Source of the DNA: AC-32 sp963728765
GTDB lineage: Bacteria > Actinomycetota > Thermoleophilia > Gaiellales > Gaiellaceae
Direction of reading: 5' to 3'
DNA length: 64,000 nt
NCBI GenBank assembly: GCA_963728765.1
Contig: CAVSKX010000002.1
Location: 558,001-622,000, forward strand
Positions 34,808 through 43,006 of the stretch are shown here, in pieces. Numbering within the stretch: the first letter of the stretch is position 1; the number at the start of each line of letters is the position of its first letter. Position numbers and translations under genes: made by a program. The notes beneath the pieces were generated by a model that saw nothing but the letters and a program-made list of their open reading frames with translations, did not search any database and had not been told where the DNA came from.

Positions 34808-34842
34808 TTGTTGATCTCAACAATATACTACGACAACCGTTG
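34808..34842. promoter_or_regulatory. MarR operator candidate between MFS and MarR genes
   Basis: TTGTTGATCTCAACAA (34808-34823) is a perfect 16-bp palindrome, and CAACCGTTG (34834-34842) repeats the half-sites. Both lie in the 76-bp gap between the divergent genes. TACTCT (34850-34855) is seven bases before the MarR ATG. MarR proteins typically bind 16-20 bp palindromes of this kind. Confidence 0.8.
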
Positions 34843-34862
34843 AACGCGCTACTCTATTCCCG

Positions 34863-35357
34863 ATGAACGTGACGACAACAACGAGCCCGACGACCGCGAA
34901 TCTGCCCCAGGAGCTTGTCGAGTCGACGATCTTCCTGCTCAAGCGCCTCGGCTTCGCCGCCAAGGACCGCTCGCTCGCCGCGTACGAGGACCTCGGTCTT
35001 CACCCGTACCACCACGCAGTGCTGCTCGTCCTCGACGAGGGCTCGCGGGAAACGCAGGGCTCGATCGCGGACGCGCTCGGCTACGACCGCGGCCAGCTGG
35101 TCGGGCTGCTTGACGAGCTCGAGGAGCATGGGCTCGTCGAGCGCAAGCGCGACCCGAACGACCGCCGGCGGCAGTCGGTCAGCCTCACGGCGGAGGGCAA
35201 GAAGACGCTCGGGCGGCTGCGCGGAATCGCCGGGCGGATCGAGGACGACTTCCTCGAGCCGCTCGACGACGAGGAGCGCGCGGTCTTGCACGGCCTCCTG
35301 CTCCGCCTCGCGGAGAAGCACGAGCCGCGCTGCGCGCCGATCAGCAAGCCGTCCTAG
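34863..35357 (+). CDS. MarR family regulator
   Basis: A 164-residue dimeric winged-helix regulator: ESTIFLLKRLGFAAKDRSLA, the recognition region TQGSIADALGYDRGQLVGLL and the wing VERKRDPNDRRRQSVSLTAE. Divergent from an efflux-type MFS gene, hence a likely repressor of it responding to a small aromatic ligand. Leaderless start seven bases after TACTCT. Confidence 0.92.
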   Translation: MNVTTTTSPTTANLPQELVESTIFLLKRLGFAAKDRSLAAYEDLGLHPYHHAVLLVLDEGSRETQGSIADALGYDRGQLVGLLDELEEHGLVERKRDPNDRRRQSVSLTAEGKKTLGRLRGIAGRIEDDFLEPLDDEERAVLHGLLLRLAEKHEPRCAPISKPS

Positions 35358-35374
35358 GCCTCAGCCGCGCGAAA

Positions 35375-35527
35375 ATGAGCCGGTCGGCCCTTGCGCCGCG
35401 CCTCGCCACGCGCGAGGCTGGCCACGTGTACACGGAGACTCTCGTCGCCGTCAGCGGGCTCTTCCCGCTCGCCGTCATGCTGGCTCTGCTGTTCGCAGCC
35501 GTCTGGCTGCGCTACGCCCAGGCCTAG
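35375..35527 (+). CDS. 50-residue single-span membrane protein
   Basis: ATG 35375 encodes a basic N-terminus, then YTETLVAVSGLFPLAVMLAL followed by LFAAVWLRYAQA: one clear span. It begins 17 nt after the MarR stop and overlaps the convergent GST gene by four bases. GTG 35426 (VYTETL) is an alternative start. No ribosome site stands out. Confidence 0.45.
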   Translation: MSRSALAPRLATREAGHVYTETLVAVSGLFPLAVMLALLFAAVWLRYAQA

Positions 35528-36210
35528 ACCTGGGACCGTACGTGCTCGATGTACCCGCGGACGTCCGCGGCGGGCTCCGAGTACGCATCGCCGAGCGTCG
35601 ACTCCATCCGCTGCATGTACTCCTCGGCCCAGGCCGGGAACTCGTAGTCGACCGCGCGCAGGAACTCGAGGGTCGCGGCGAAGCGGAAGTCCGCGATCGA
35701 GGGCGAGTCGCCACCGATGAACTGCTTGTCACCGATGAAGAAGGCGCCGTACACCTCGAGTGGGTCGGCGAGCGCGGCCGTCGCGTCCTGCACGGCCTTG
35801 TTTTTCATGGCGTCGTCGGCGTCCGAGGTGCCGACCTCACCGGGGTACTGCGGGAACCCGAGCGCGGGGTAGGTCGCCCGCGTGAGCAGCGGGTAGAGCG
35901 TGCCGATCAAGTAGAACATCGCGTTGTCGATCACCGCGCGCTCGGCGGGATCGGTCGGGTAGAAGCGGTCGAGCCCGTGCTTGTTGCAGAGGTAGGCCAT
36001 GATCGCGCAGCTCTCGCCCAGCGCTCCACGCACGAGACCGTCCTCCTCGAGCATCGGCGTCAGGTGGGCCGGGTACTTCTCCACGTACTCGGGCGAAGTG
36101 GTCGTCCCCCAGACGTCCACCTCCTCGACGTCGATTCCGGCGGCCCGCACGAAGATCCGGACGGTCATGTTGTTCACGCTCGGCTTCAGGATGTTCAGCG
36201 TGCTGGACAT
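35524..36210 (-). CDS. glutathione S-transferase-like protein
   Basis: A 228-residue GST: thioredoxin-like N-terminal domain (LKPSVNNMTVRIFVRAAGID, AHLTPMLEEDGLVRGALGES with the ES pair that binds the gamma-glutamyl group) and helical C-terminal domain (FIGDKQFIGGDSPSIADFRF). Actinobacteria usually lack glutathione, so the thiol partner is uncertain. AAGGAGCGAG precedes ATG 36210. It follows the PaaK-like gene by 23 nt in the same direction and is likely in its operon. Confidence 0.85.
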   Translation of the reverse strand: MSSTLNILKPSVNNMTVRIFVRAAGIDVEEVDVWGTTTSPEYVEKYPAHLTPMLEEDGLVRGALGESCAIMAYLCNKHGLDRFYPTDPAERAVIDNAMFYLIGTLYPLLTRATYPALGFPQYPGEVGTSDADDAMKNKAVQDATAALADPLEVYGAFFIGDKQFIGGDSPSIADFRFAATLEFLRAVDYEFPAWAEEYMQRMESTLGDAYSEPAADVRGYIEHVRSQV

Positions 36211-36233
36211 CTCGCTCCTTCCGCTCGTCGGTG

Positions 36234-37520
36234 TCAGCGCTCGAGAAGTTTCGACTTGTACTCGCTCCGCTGCAAGCTGCCCCAGGCGACGAGCTCCACG
36301 GCGGTCTGAACGACGAGCACCTCGCGCACACGGGCGCGGATCGCGTCGGCGAGCCCTTCGTCGGCCTCCGCGCCACGCGCGAGCTCGACGGCGACCGGCA
36401 GCGGCGGCTCCTGTTTGACGCCGTCGGCCCGCGGCTTCACGAGGACGTAGCCGCTGACCCGCGGCGCGAAGCTGCTCACCACCTCGCGCACGGCCGAGGG
36501 AAAGACGTTCACCCCCCGGACGATCAGCATCTCGTCGGTGCGACCGACGCAGCGCACGCGCGGCCCGGTCCGTCCGCACGGACACGGGGACATGCGTATC
36601 TGCACGTGATCGCGGGTGCGAAAGCGCAGCAGAGGCGCCGCCCGATGGCGGAGGTGCGTGAGAACGAGCTCGCCTGCGGCGCCGTCCTCGAGTGGGAGCG
36701 CCCGGCCGGACTCGGGCTCGATGAGCTCGGGGTGGACGAAGCCGCGCGCGCCGAGATGCATCCCGTCCTGCTTCTCGCACTCGCCCCAGAGCGAGACGCC
36801 GATGTCGCCGATGCCCATCGCCTCGGTCACCCGCGCACCCCAGCCGGACTCGAGCTGCTCGCGGAAGCCCGCCTCGCCTCCGCCGGGCTCGCCGGCCACG
36901 AGCACGCGCTCGACACTCGAGCCGCGCAGATCGAGGTCGCGCTCGGCCGCCCGCTCCACCAGATGGGCCGCGTAGGAGGGCGTCAGCACGACGGCGTCGG
37001 GACGGAGTAGCTCGACGGCGCCCAGCAGCCGCTCGGTCTGGCCGGTGCCGACCGGAATGTGGGTGAGGCCGATCCGCTCGAACGACGCGAGCGCGGCGCC
37101 CGCGACGAACGGGCCCGCGTCGTAGGTCGAGACGATCCGCTGGCCCGCCGCGATCCCGGAGGCCGCATAGCTGCGCGCCGAGCCGGTGACCCAGTTGTCG
37201 AGGTCGCCGACGGTCAGCGGCACGTAGCTCGGCGTTCCGGTCGTGCCGCTCGTCGAGTAGATGCGGACGAGCTCCGACGGCTCGGCGCAGAGATGCTCTC
37301 CGATCGGGTTCTCGCGCGTGCGCGAGGCGCGCAGCTCGTCCTTCTCGGTCAGGGGGAGCGTCGCGAGCTCGGCGAGGCCGCCGTCCGGGTCGGCTCCCGC
37401 GAGCTTCGCGCGGTAGAACGGCGAGCGCTCGAGCAGGTAGCGGAGCTGGGCGCGATAGCTCTCGTCGTCGAGCGCCAGCTGCTCGTCCCACGGTCTCGCC
37501 TCGACCTCGGGCTCGAGCAT
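36234..37520 (-). CDS. phenylacetate-CoA ligase-like adenylate-forming enzyme
   Basis: A 428-residue ANL enzyme of the PaaK group. P-loop YSTSGTTGTPSYVPLT, later GEPGGGEAG, MGIGDIGVSLWGE, the adenylate loop RTRDHV, CPCGRTGPRVRCVGRTDEML and a C-terminal domain (VFPSAVREVV). It should activate a carboxylic acid as CoA thioester. ATG 37520 shares one base with the upstream stop (TGATG), so translation is coupled to the citrate-synthase-like gene. The substrate is unknown. Confidence 0.85.
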   Translation of the reverse strand: MLEPEVEARPWDEQLALDDESYRAQLRYLLERSPFYRAKLAGADPDGGLAELATLPLTEKDELRASRTRENPIGEHLCAEPSELVRIYSTSGTTGTPSYVPLTVGDLDNWVTGSARSYAASGIAAGQRIVSTYDAGPFVAGAALASFERIGLTHIPVGTGQTERLLGAVELLRPDAVVLTPSYAAHLVERAAERDLDLRGSSVERVLVAGEPGGGEAGFREQLESGWGARVTEAMGIGDIGVSLWGECEKQDGMHLGARGFVHPELIEPESGRALPLEDGAAGELVLTHLRHRAAPLLRFRTRDHVQIRMSPCPCGRTGPRVRCVGRTDEMLIVRGVNVFPSAVREVVSSFAPRVSGYVLVKPRADGVKQEPPLPVAVELARGAEADEGLADAIRARVREVLVVQTAVELVAWGSLQRSEYKSKLLER

Positions 37521-38260
37521 CACTCCCGCTCGGGCCGGTACTCGGCCGCCGCTTCGGCCGCGGCGGCCAGCTGTAGGCCCAGCGGCCGCTTCTGCTCCTC
37601 GGCGAGGTGCGCGAGCAGGCTCGCGGTCCGCGCGAGGATCGGCACGGCGGCCACCATCGAGGTCGGAAAGCCGAGGTCGAGCAGCACGGCCGCGATCGGC
37701 AGCGAGACGTTCATCGTCAGCGGCCTGCCCCACTCCTGCTCGACCGCCTCACGGAGCTGCCGCGCCAGCTGCACGTTCGCGCCGGCGACCCCGTGCTCGT
37801 CAGCCAGCTCGAGGATTCGCTCGGCGCGCGGGTCGACCGGCCCGTGGACCGGGTGGCCGAAGCCCGGGACCTTGCCGTCCGCCGCGTGGATCTCGCGCGC
37901 GACGTCCTCCGGCGAGCCCGCCTGGGCCTGCTCGAGCAACCGGGCGCACTCCGCGGCCGTGCCGAGCACGACGGGCCCGCAGCCCAGGATCCCGGCCGCG
38001 ACCGCGCCTTGCAGCGAGCCGGGATCGGCGGCGAGCGTCATCCGCGCCCCGACGTTCGTCGGCATCAGCCCGTGCTCGGCGATCGCGACAAGCACGAGGT
38101 CGAGGAAGAACCGCTGCTCCTCCGTCGGTTCGTCGCCCGTGAGCAGCAGATGGAAGTGCTCGGTGAACGTGAGCCGACCCATCAGGTCGCCGGACAGGTC
38201 GCGCCCGCGGACCTCCACACGGTCCGGGTAGGCCTGCGCGATCGACGTCCTAAGCGACAA
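37520..38260 (-). CDS. short citrate synthase / citryl-CoA lyase-family protein, catalytic Asp replaced
   Basis: A 246-residue member of the citrate synthase superfamily, far shorter than synthases (about 370-430). Both active-site histidines are visible, H63 (AEHGLMPTNVGARM) and H136 (VPGFGHPVHGPVDPRAERIL), but at the position of the catalytic Asp (NVD in synthases) the sequence is MNVSL, with S186. It begins at TTG 38260, overlapping the methyltransferase stop by 11 nt. Cleavage rather than synthesis, or a non-citrate substrate, is likely; this is inference. Confidence 0.8.
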   Translation of the reverse strand: MSLRTSIAQAYPDRVEVRGRDLSGDLMGRLTFTEHFHLLLTGDEPTEEQRFFLDLVLVAIAEHGLMPTNVGARMTLAADPGSLQGAVAAGILGCGPVVLGTAAECARLLEQAQAGSPEDVAREIHAADGKVPGFGHPVHGPVDPRAERILELADEHGVAGANVQLARQLREAVEQEWGRPLTMNVSLPIAAVLLDLGFPTSMVAAVPILARTASLLAHLAEEQKRPLGLQLAAAAEAAAEYRPERE

Positions 38261-39275
38261 GCGCTTCCTCCGCCAGCCGTGCGCCGGCGACCATCGACTC
38301 GAGCTTGCGGAACGCCTGCTCGCGCGGCAGGTACTTCATCCCGCAGTCGGGCGCGACGACGAGCCGCTCAGGCCTGACCACCTCGAGCGCCGCCCGGACC
38401 CTCGCGGCGACCTCCTCGGGCGTCTCCACGTCGTCGGCGCCGAGGTCGAGCACGCCGAGCAGAATCGTCTTGCTCGGGAGCTCCCGTAGGACCTCCGGGT
38501 CGAGCCCGGGCTGGGCCGCCTCGAGCGAGACGTGCGTCGCCGCGCAGTCGTCGAGCTCACGCAGGAACGGGTAGCCCGAGGGCTTGTCTTTGACGACGTG
38601 CGCGTATCCGAAGCAGGTGTGCAACACCGTGTCGCCGTCGATCCCGTCGAGGGCGCGCGCCACCGCCTCGAGCGCGTACTCGGCCGCCGACTCCGGGCGG
38701 GCCTGCAGGTAGGGCTCGTCGATCTGCACGACGTCGGCGCCGGCGGCCTTCAGGTCGCACAGCTCCTCGTTGACGGCCTCGGCGTAGGCGAGTGCGAGGT
38801 CCCGGTCCGTGGAGTAGTGGTCGTTCTGCGCCTGCTGGGTCATCGTGAACGGACCCGGAACGGTGATCTTGATCCGCCGGTCCGTGAGCGAGCGCAGGAA
38901 CTCGACGTCGCGAACCTCGACCGGCTGTGTGCGGCGCACCGGGCCGACCACTCTCGGCACCGGGTTCTCGTGGCCGGTGCGGTCGAGGGCCACGCCCGGG
39001 TTGTCGAGGTCGATCCCCTCGAGCGCCGTGGCGAAGCGGTTCGAGTAGCTCTCGCGTCGCATCTCACCGTCGGTGATCACGTCCACCCCGGCGAGCTCCA
39101 TGTCGCGCACCGCGAGACGGGTGGCGTCGTCCTGTGCTTCCTCCAGATACGGCTCGGGGACACGCCAGAGCTCGCGGGCGCGCACCCGCGGGGGCAGCCG
39201 GTCGCCGAGGCGCGCCCGGTCGATCAGCCATTCCGGCTGCGGGTAGCTGCCGACCACGGTCGTGACGAGCGCCAC
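38250..39275 (-). CDS. core MetE-type (cobalamin-independent) methyltransferase
   Basis: A 341-residue protein equivalent to only the C-terminal catalytic barrel of MetE (full length about 750). The four zinc ligands are present: H219 and C221 (LHTCFGYAH), E252 (SLEAAQPG) and C311 (APDCGMKYL). Core MetE proteins can be methionine synthases or act as catabolic demethylases. GTG 39275 is seven bases after TAGACT, giving an internal leaderless promoter. The setting with CoA-dependent genes favours a pathway other than methionine synthesis; unproven. Confidence 0.85.
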   Translation of the reverse strand: MALVTTVVGSYPQPEWLIDRARLGDRLPPRVRARELWRVPEPYLEEAQDDATRLAVRDMELAGVDVITDGEMRRESYSNRFATALEGIDLDNPGVALDRTGHENPVPRVVGPVRRTQPVEVRDVEFLRSLTDRRIKITVPGPFTMTQQAQNDHYSTDRDLALAYAEAVNEELCDLKAAGADVVQIDEPYLQARPESAAEYALEAVARALDGIDGDTVLHTCFGYAHVVKDKPSGYPFLRELDDCAATHVSLEAAQPGLDPEVLRELPSKTILLGVLDLGADDVETPEEVAARVRAALEVVRPERLVVAPDCGMKYLPREQAFRKLESMVAGARLAEEALVA

Positions 39276-39296
39276 GGCCGCGAGTCTATGCGGGCG

Positions 39297-40799
39297 TTAC
39301 CGCGCGCGTGCGGGCGCCGCGGCGCGCCGCCGGGTTGCGCGCTGCCGAACCGCGGTGATCGGTCGGGCCACGGCCTCGAGCGGCTTCCGCGCCGCCTCCA
39401 CGCCGAGGATGATCTCCACGATCCCGCCGATGATCATGATCACGCCGCCGATCACGAAGGCCAGCGCGACGTCGCCGACCTTGCCGGTCTCGATCAGCTT
39501 CCCGAACGTCCACGGCGCTGCGATCGCGATCCCGGTGCCGCAGGCGTAGAAGAGCGCGATCGCCATCGCGCGCGTCTCCATCGGGAAGATCTCGCTGACC
39601 GTCAAGTAGGCCGCGCTCGCCCCGGCGGAGGCGAAGAAGAAGCAGGCCGACCAGCAGATCGTCAGCGTGAGGGCGGAGAGCTTCCCCTCGTTGAAGAGCC
39701 AGGCCGTGAGAAGCAGGATCGCCCCCGAGACGATGTACGTCGACGAGATCATCACCTTGCGTCCGAGCGTGTCGAACAGCGGTCCGAGCAACCAGGGACC
39801 GAGGAGGTTCCCGAACGCGAACGGGATGATGTAGAGCGGCGCGTTGTCTGCGGACGCGTGGAAGAAGGTCGTCATCAACGTGACCATCCCGAACAGCGTC
39901 GCGTTGTAGAGCACCGCCTGCGACGACATCAGCGCCAGGCCGAGCACGCCCCGGTCGGGGTATTCCTTGATCACGTGGCGGGCGATCGCGACGAAGCCGA
40001 TCGACTCGCGCTGCTCGATCTCGAGCGGCTCGTCTTCCGGCTCGGGGAGGTTCGGGTGCGTCTTTCGCACCTCCGCCTCGATCTGCTCCACCACCTGCTC
40101 CGCCTCGTCGGCCCGCCCATGGGTGAGCAGCCAGCGCGGGCTCTCCGGGACGAGGTGGCGGACGAAGAGGATGCCGAGCGCGAGAATCGCGCCGAGGCCG
40201 AATCCGATCCGCCAGCCGATCGCGGGCTCGAGCACGTTCAGCAGCACGACGGTCAGGCCGGCGGCCGCCGCGGTGCCGAGCCACCACGAGCTGTTGATCG
40301 CGAGCGCGACGCGGCCGCGCACGCGGGCCGGGATCAGCTCGTCGATCGCGGAGTTGATCGCCGAGTACTCGCCGCCGATGCCTGCACCGGCGAGCACGCG
40401 GAAGATCATGAACGACCAGAAACCCCACGCGAGCGCTGTCGCGACCGTGAAGACGAGGTAGATGCCGAGCGTGATCATGAAGAGCTTCCGACGACCGAAC
40501 CGGTCGGTCAGGTAGCCGAACAGCAGGGCGCCTCCCACGGCTCCCGCCAGGTAGAAGCTCCCGGCCGCAGTCGCCTGCGAGGTCGAGAGGCCGAGGGTGT
40601 CCTTGTCCGTGAGTGCTCCGGCGATGGAGCCGACAAGCGTTACCTCCAGGCCGTCGAGGATCCAGGTGACGCCGAGGGCCACGACCACCAGCCAGTGCCA
40701 TTTGCTCCAGGGAAGCCGGTCCAGACGCGCCGGGATGTCGGTACGAACGGTCTCGCCCGTCCCGCCGGTCACGCCGACGGTTGCTGCTTCAGCGCTCAC
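39297..40799 (-). CDS. MFS transporter (sugar/organic acid porter type)
   Basis: A 500-residue transporter with 12 spans. Blocks: VTWILDGLEVTLVGSIAGAL, FGYLTDRFGRRKLFMITLGI, GIGGEYSAINSAIDELIPAR, PESPRWLLTHGR and a second-half GRKVMISST, which place it near the aromatic-acid/sugar porter groups. The gene is the first of the ligase/citrate-synthase-like/MetE-like cluster, 21 nt before the MetE-like start, so it may import the substrate. Confidence 0.88.
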   Translation of the reverse strand: MSAEAATVGVTGGTGETVRTDIPARLDRLPWSKWHWLVVVALGVTWILDGLEVTLVGSIAGALTDKDTLGLSTSQATAAGSFYLAGAVGGALLFGYLTDRFGRRKLFMITLGIYLVFTVATALAWGFWSFMIFRVLAGAGIGGEYSAINSAIDELIPARVRGRVALAINSSWWLGTAAAAGLTVVLLNVLEPAIGWRIGFGLGAILALGILFVRHLVPESPRWLLTHGRADEAEQVVEQIEAEVRKTHPNLPEPEDEPLEIEQRESIGFVAIARHVIKEYPDRGVLGLALMSSQAVLYNATLFGMVTLMTTFFHASADNAPLYIIPFAFGNLLGPWLLGPLFDTLGRKVMISSTYIVSGAILLLTAWLFNEGKLSALTLTICWSACFFFASAGASAAYLTVSEIFPMETRAMAIALFYACGTGIAIAAPWTFGKLIETGKVGDVALAFVIGGVIMIIGGIVEIILGVEAARKPLEAVARPITAVRQRATRRRAAAPARAR

Positions 40800-40950
40800 G
40801 CTTCCTCCTTACAAGTCGTAGCTTTCTCGTTCAGAAGTAACGCGCGAGCGGCGGTTTACGATACGCCTGCGTCCGCGGCCGCACACCGATGACTTTGCTG
40901 CCCGATTCCGGTCTACTGAACGACGATCGTCGAAGACGGAGGTGAGCTGA

Positions 40951-42027
40951 ATGTCGAAGAGCGTGCTCCTCGTCGGAACGCGCAAGGGCTGCTTCGTGCT
41001 GGAGAGCGAGGACCGGCGCGACTGGGCCGTGCGGGGCCCCTACTGCGAGAACTGGCCCGTCTACCACGCCGTGCTGGACCTTGACTCCGGCACGATCTTC
41101 GCCGCTGCCGCGAGCGAGTGGCACGGCAGCGCCATCTGGCGCAGCGCCGACCTCGGCGAGACCTGGGAGCACTCCAGCGAGGGCCTCGGCTATCCCGACG
41201 GCGACGGCGGCCTGAAGCTGTCGAAGGTCTCGAACGTGAGGCCCGCGCACGGCCGGTTGCTCGTCGGCGCGGAGTCAGCGGGGCTCTTCGAAAGCACAGA
41301 CGGCGGCAAGACGTTCTCGCTCATGACGACCCTCGAGGGTGAAGAGGGTCGCGAAGCGTGGAACGACCCGGCGCAGCAGCCGCCCGGGCACCTCGGGCTC
41401 TCGGCGATCATCCCGCACCCGACCGACGCCGAGCGGTTCTGGATCATCGTCCAGGGCTTCAGCCTCTTCGAGACGACCGACGGCGGCAAGACCTGGGCGC
41501 CGCGCAACAAAGGGCTGCGTAGAGACTGGCCCGCCGACTACGAGGAGATCGGCTTCTGCGTTCACAAGGTGGCGCCGGCCTCGGACTTCGAGCGCATGTA
41601 CCAGCAGAACCACGTCGGCATGCACCGCAGCGACGACGGGGGCAAGTCGTGGACGGAGATCACGGAAGGGCTGCCGACGGAGTTCGGCTTCGCCGCCGCC
41701 ACGCACCCGCACGACCGAGACACGTTCTACGTGATCCCGCTCGACCCGGGCCACGGGCGGACGATGCCGGACGGCAAGGTGGCCGTCTGGCGCACCCGCG
41801 ACGCCGGCTCGAGCTGGCAGCGGCTCGACCGCGGCCTGCCGCAGGAGAACGCCTACGTCGGCGTCCTGCGCGAGGGAATGGCCATCGACGACCACGACAC
41901 GCCCGGCCTCTACTTCGGGACGAGCACCGGGCAGCTGTTCGCGAGCACCGACGAGGGCGAGAGCTGGAGCCAGATCGGCGGGCTCTTCCCCGGCATCACG
42001 TCGGTCACGTACGCGTCGGTCGACTGA
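40951..42027 (+). CDS. BNR/Asp-box repeat protein (sialidase-like propeller)
   Basis: A 358-residue beta-propeller with five Asp-boxes: STDGGKTF, TTDGGKTW, SDDGGKSW, TRDAGSSW and STDEGESW. It has no signal peptide and lacks the FRIP and catalytic residues of sialidases, so glycosidase activity is unlikely. GACGGAGGTGAGC precedes the ATG. The stop shares a base with the MoaD-like start (TGATG), so the two are co-translated. Confidence 0.82.
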   Translation: MSKSVLLVGTRKGCFVLESEDRRDWAVRGPYCENWPVYHAVLDLDSGTIFAAAASEWHGSAIWRSADLGETWEHSSEGLGYPDGDGGLKLSKVSNVRPAHGRLLVGAESAGLFESTDGGKTFSLMTTLEGEEGREAWNDPAQQPPGHLGLSAIIPHPTDAERFWIIVQGFSLFETTDGGKTWAPRNKGLRRDWPADYEEIGFCVHKVAPASDFERMYQQNHVGMHRSDDGGKSWTEITEGLPTEFGFAAATHPHDRDTFYVIPLDPGHGRTMPDGKVAVWRTRDAGSSWQRLDRGLPQENAYVGVLREGMAIDDHDTPGLYFGTSTGQLFASTDEGESWSQIGGLFPGITSVTYASVD

Positions 42028-42290
42028 TGGCCGAGCTTCACCTGCCGGCCACGCTGCCGCCGCTCTTCCCGGGGCTTCCACGCGAGCTCGACGTCGACGC
42101 CGCGACCGTGAGCGAGGCGATCGACCGGCTCGACGAGCGTTGGCCCGGCTTCCGCGACCGGCTCGTGGAGGCTGGGCCTGCGCTGCGTCCGCACATCAAC
42201 GTCTACGTCAACCGGGCGCGTGGCGAGCTCGACACCCGGCTCGCCGCCGACTCCCGCGTCGACGTGATAGCCGCGATCAGCGGCGGGTAG
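42027..42290 (+). CDS. MoaD/ThiS-like ubiquitin-fold protein ending in GG
   Basis: An 87-residue protein: MAELHLPATLPPLFPGLPRE, TVSEAIDRLDERWPGFRDRL, INVYVNRAR and the C-terminus AAISGG. The terminal Gly-Gly is the site activated and thiocarboxylated in MoaD, ThiS and CysO. No E1-like or MoaE gene is in the window. Coupled to the BNR protein, its likely partner. Confidence 0.85.
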   Translation: MAELHLPATLPPLFPGLPRELDVDAATVSEAIDRLDERWPGFRDRLVEAGPALRPHINVYVNRARGELDTRLAADSRVDVIAAISGG

Positions 42291-42293
42291 GAC

Positions 42294-42605
42294 ATGCCCG
42301 TGCAGCGGGCGATCGTCGGCTTCCACCAGGACGACGAGGGCGAGTGGGTCGCCGAGCTCGCCTGCGGGCATCAGCAGCACGTGCGCCACCGGCCGCCGTT
42401 CTTCCCCGAGCCGTGGGTGCTGGAGCCGGAGGGGCGCGAGGAGCGAGTCGGCACGCCGCTCGACTGTCGCCTCTGCGACCAGGGCTGCGAGGCGGCGTGT
42501 CTCGCGCATCTCGTCTGCCCGGACTGCGGCGTCGTTCTCGACGGCAGCCCTCACCGCGCCGGCTGCTCGCGATCGAGGCGACGAGCGATGGCCGACGGAG
42601 GATGA
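42294..42605 (+). CDS. DUF3565 / zinc-binding protein
   Basis: A 103-residue protein: QRAIVGFHQDDEGEWVAELA, CGHQQHVRHRPPFFPEPWVL (DUF3565), then C-x-x-C and HLVCPDCGVV knuckles. Starts three bases after the MoaD-like stop. The frame ends SRSRRRAMADGG, but the neighbouring frame stays coding-like (see 42571), so the natural C-terminus may be longer. Confidence 0.75.
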   Translation: MPVQRAIVGFHQDDEGEWVAELACGHQQHVRHRPPFFPEPWVLEPEGREERVGTPLDCRLCDQGCEAACLAHLVCPDCGVVLDGSPHRAGCSRSRRRAMADGG

Positions 42606-42735
42606 GCTCGCCGCGCTCGTCGCGCCGAACGTCGTCTTCGTCGAGCGGCCGAACCTGATCAATCCCGCCGGCAGCGAGAGGGACGCCGCCGCGATGCGCG
42701 CCGGAATCGCCCGAGGACCGCTGACGGGGCTACGC
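42571..42735 (+). pseudogene. possible frameshifted C-terminus of the DUF3565 gene
   Basis: In the +1 frame relative to DUF3565, the sequence reads DRGDERWPTEDELAALVAPN then VVFVERPNLINPAGSERDAA and AMRAGIARGPL, with codon third positions like the neighbours. A single indel near 42565 would join it to the DUF3565 protein. I cannot confirm homology, so this is a suggestion. Confidence 0.35.
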
Positions 42736-42742
42736 TGCCCTC

Positions 42743-42958
42743 GTGATCCCGTGGATCATCTTCGCCGTGGTGGTCGTGCCGTTGGTCGTCGTCGGCTTCG
42801 TGGCCACACGCCGCAGAACGGTCGCCGGCGAGCAGCCCGCCGGCGAGGACGCGCAGGCAAGAGCGCGCACGAAGGAGGAGTTCGCGGCGGCGGAGGCCTA
42901 CGAGGCGGAGTGGCGCGAGAGGGACAAGGAGAGGTACCGCGAGGAGCACTTGCCCTAG
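42743..42958 (+). CDS. 71-residue membrane-anchored protein
   Basis: GTG 42743, six bases after TACGCT (leaderless), encodes one N-terminal span (IPWIIFAVVVVPLVVVGFVA) and a strongly charged helical tail (EAYEAEWRERDKERYREEHL). Looks like a small anchored coiled-coil; unknown function. Confidence 0.6.
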   Translation: MIPWIIFAVVVVPLVVVGFVATRRRTVAGEQPAGEDAQARARTKEEFAAAEAYEAEWRERDKERYREEHLP

Positions 42959-43006
42959 CCTGGCCTGGGGTCAGCGTGCCGACGGCACGCTGTTAGCATC
43001 GCCGCC

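Noticed and set aside
38532..40892. Long plus-strand open frame (786 codons) opposite the MetE-like and MFS genes
   Set aside because: Same antisense artefact; no domain pattern, while both minus-strand genes are well supported.
40951..42027. Exo-alpha-sialidase
   Set aside because: Asp-boxes alone do not define a sialidase; no signal peptide, FRIP motif or catalytic Arg triad/Tyr/Glu set was seen.
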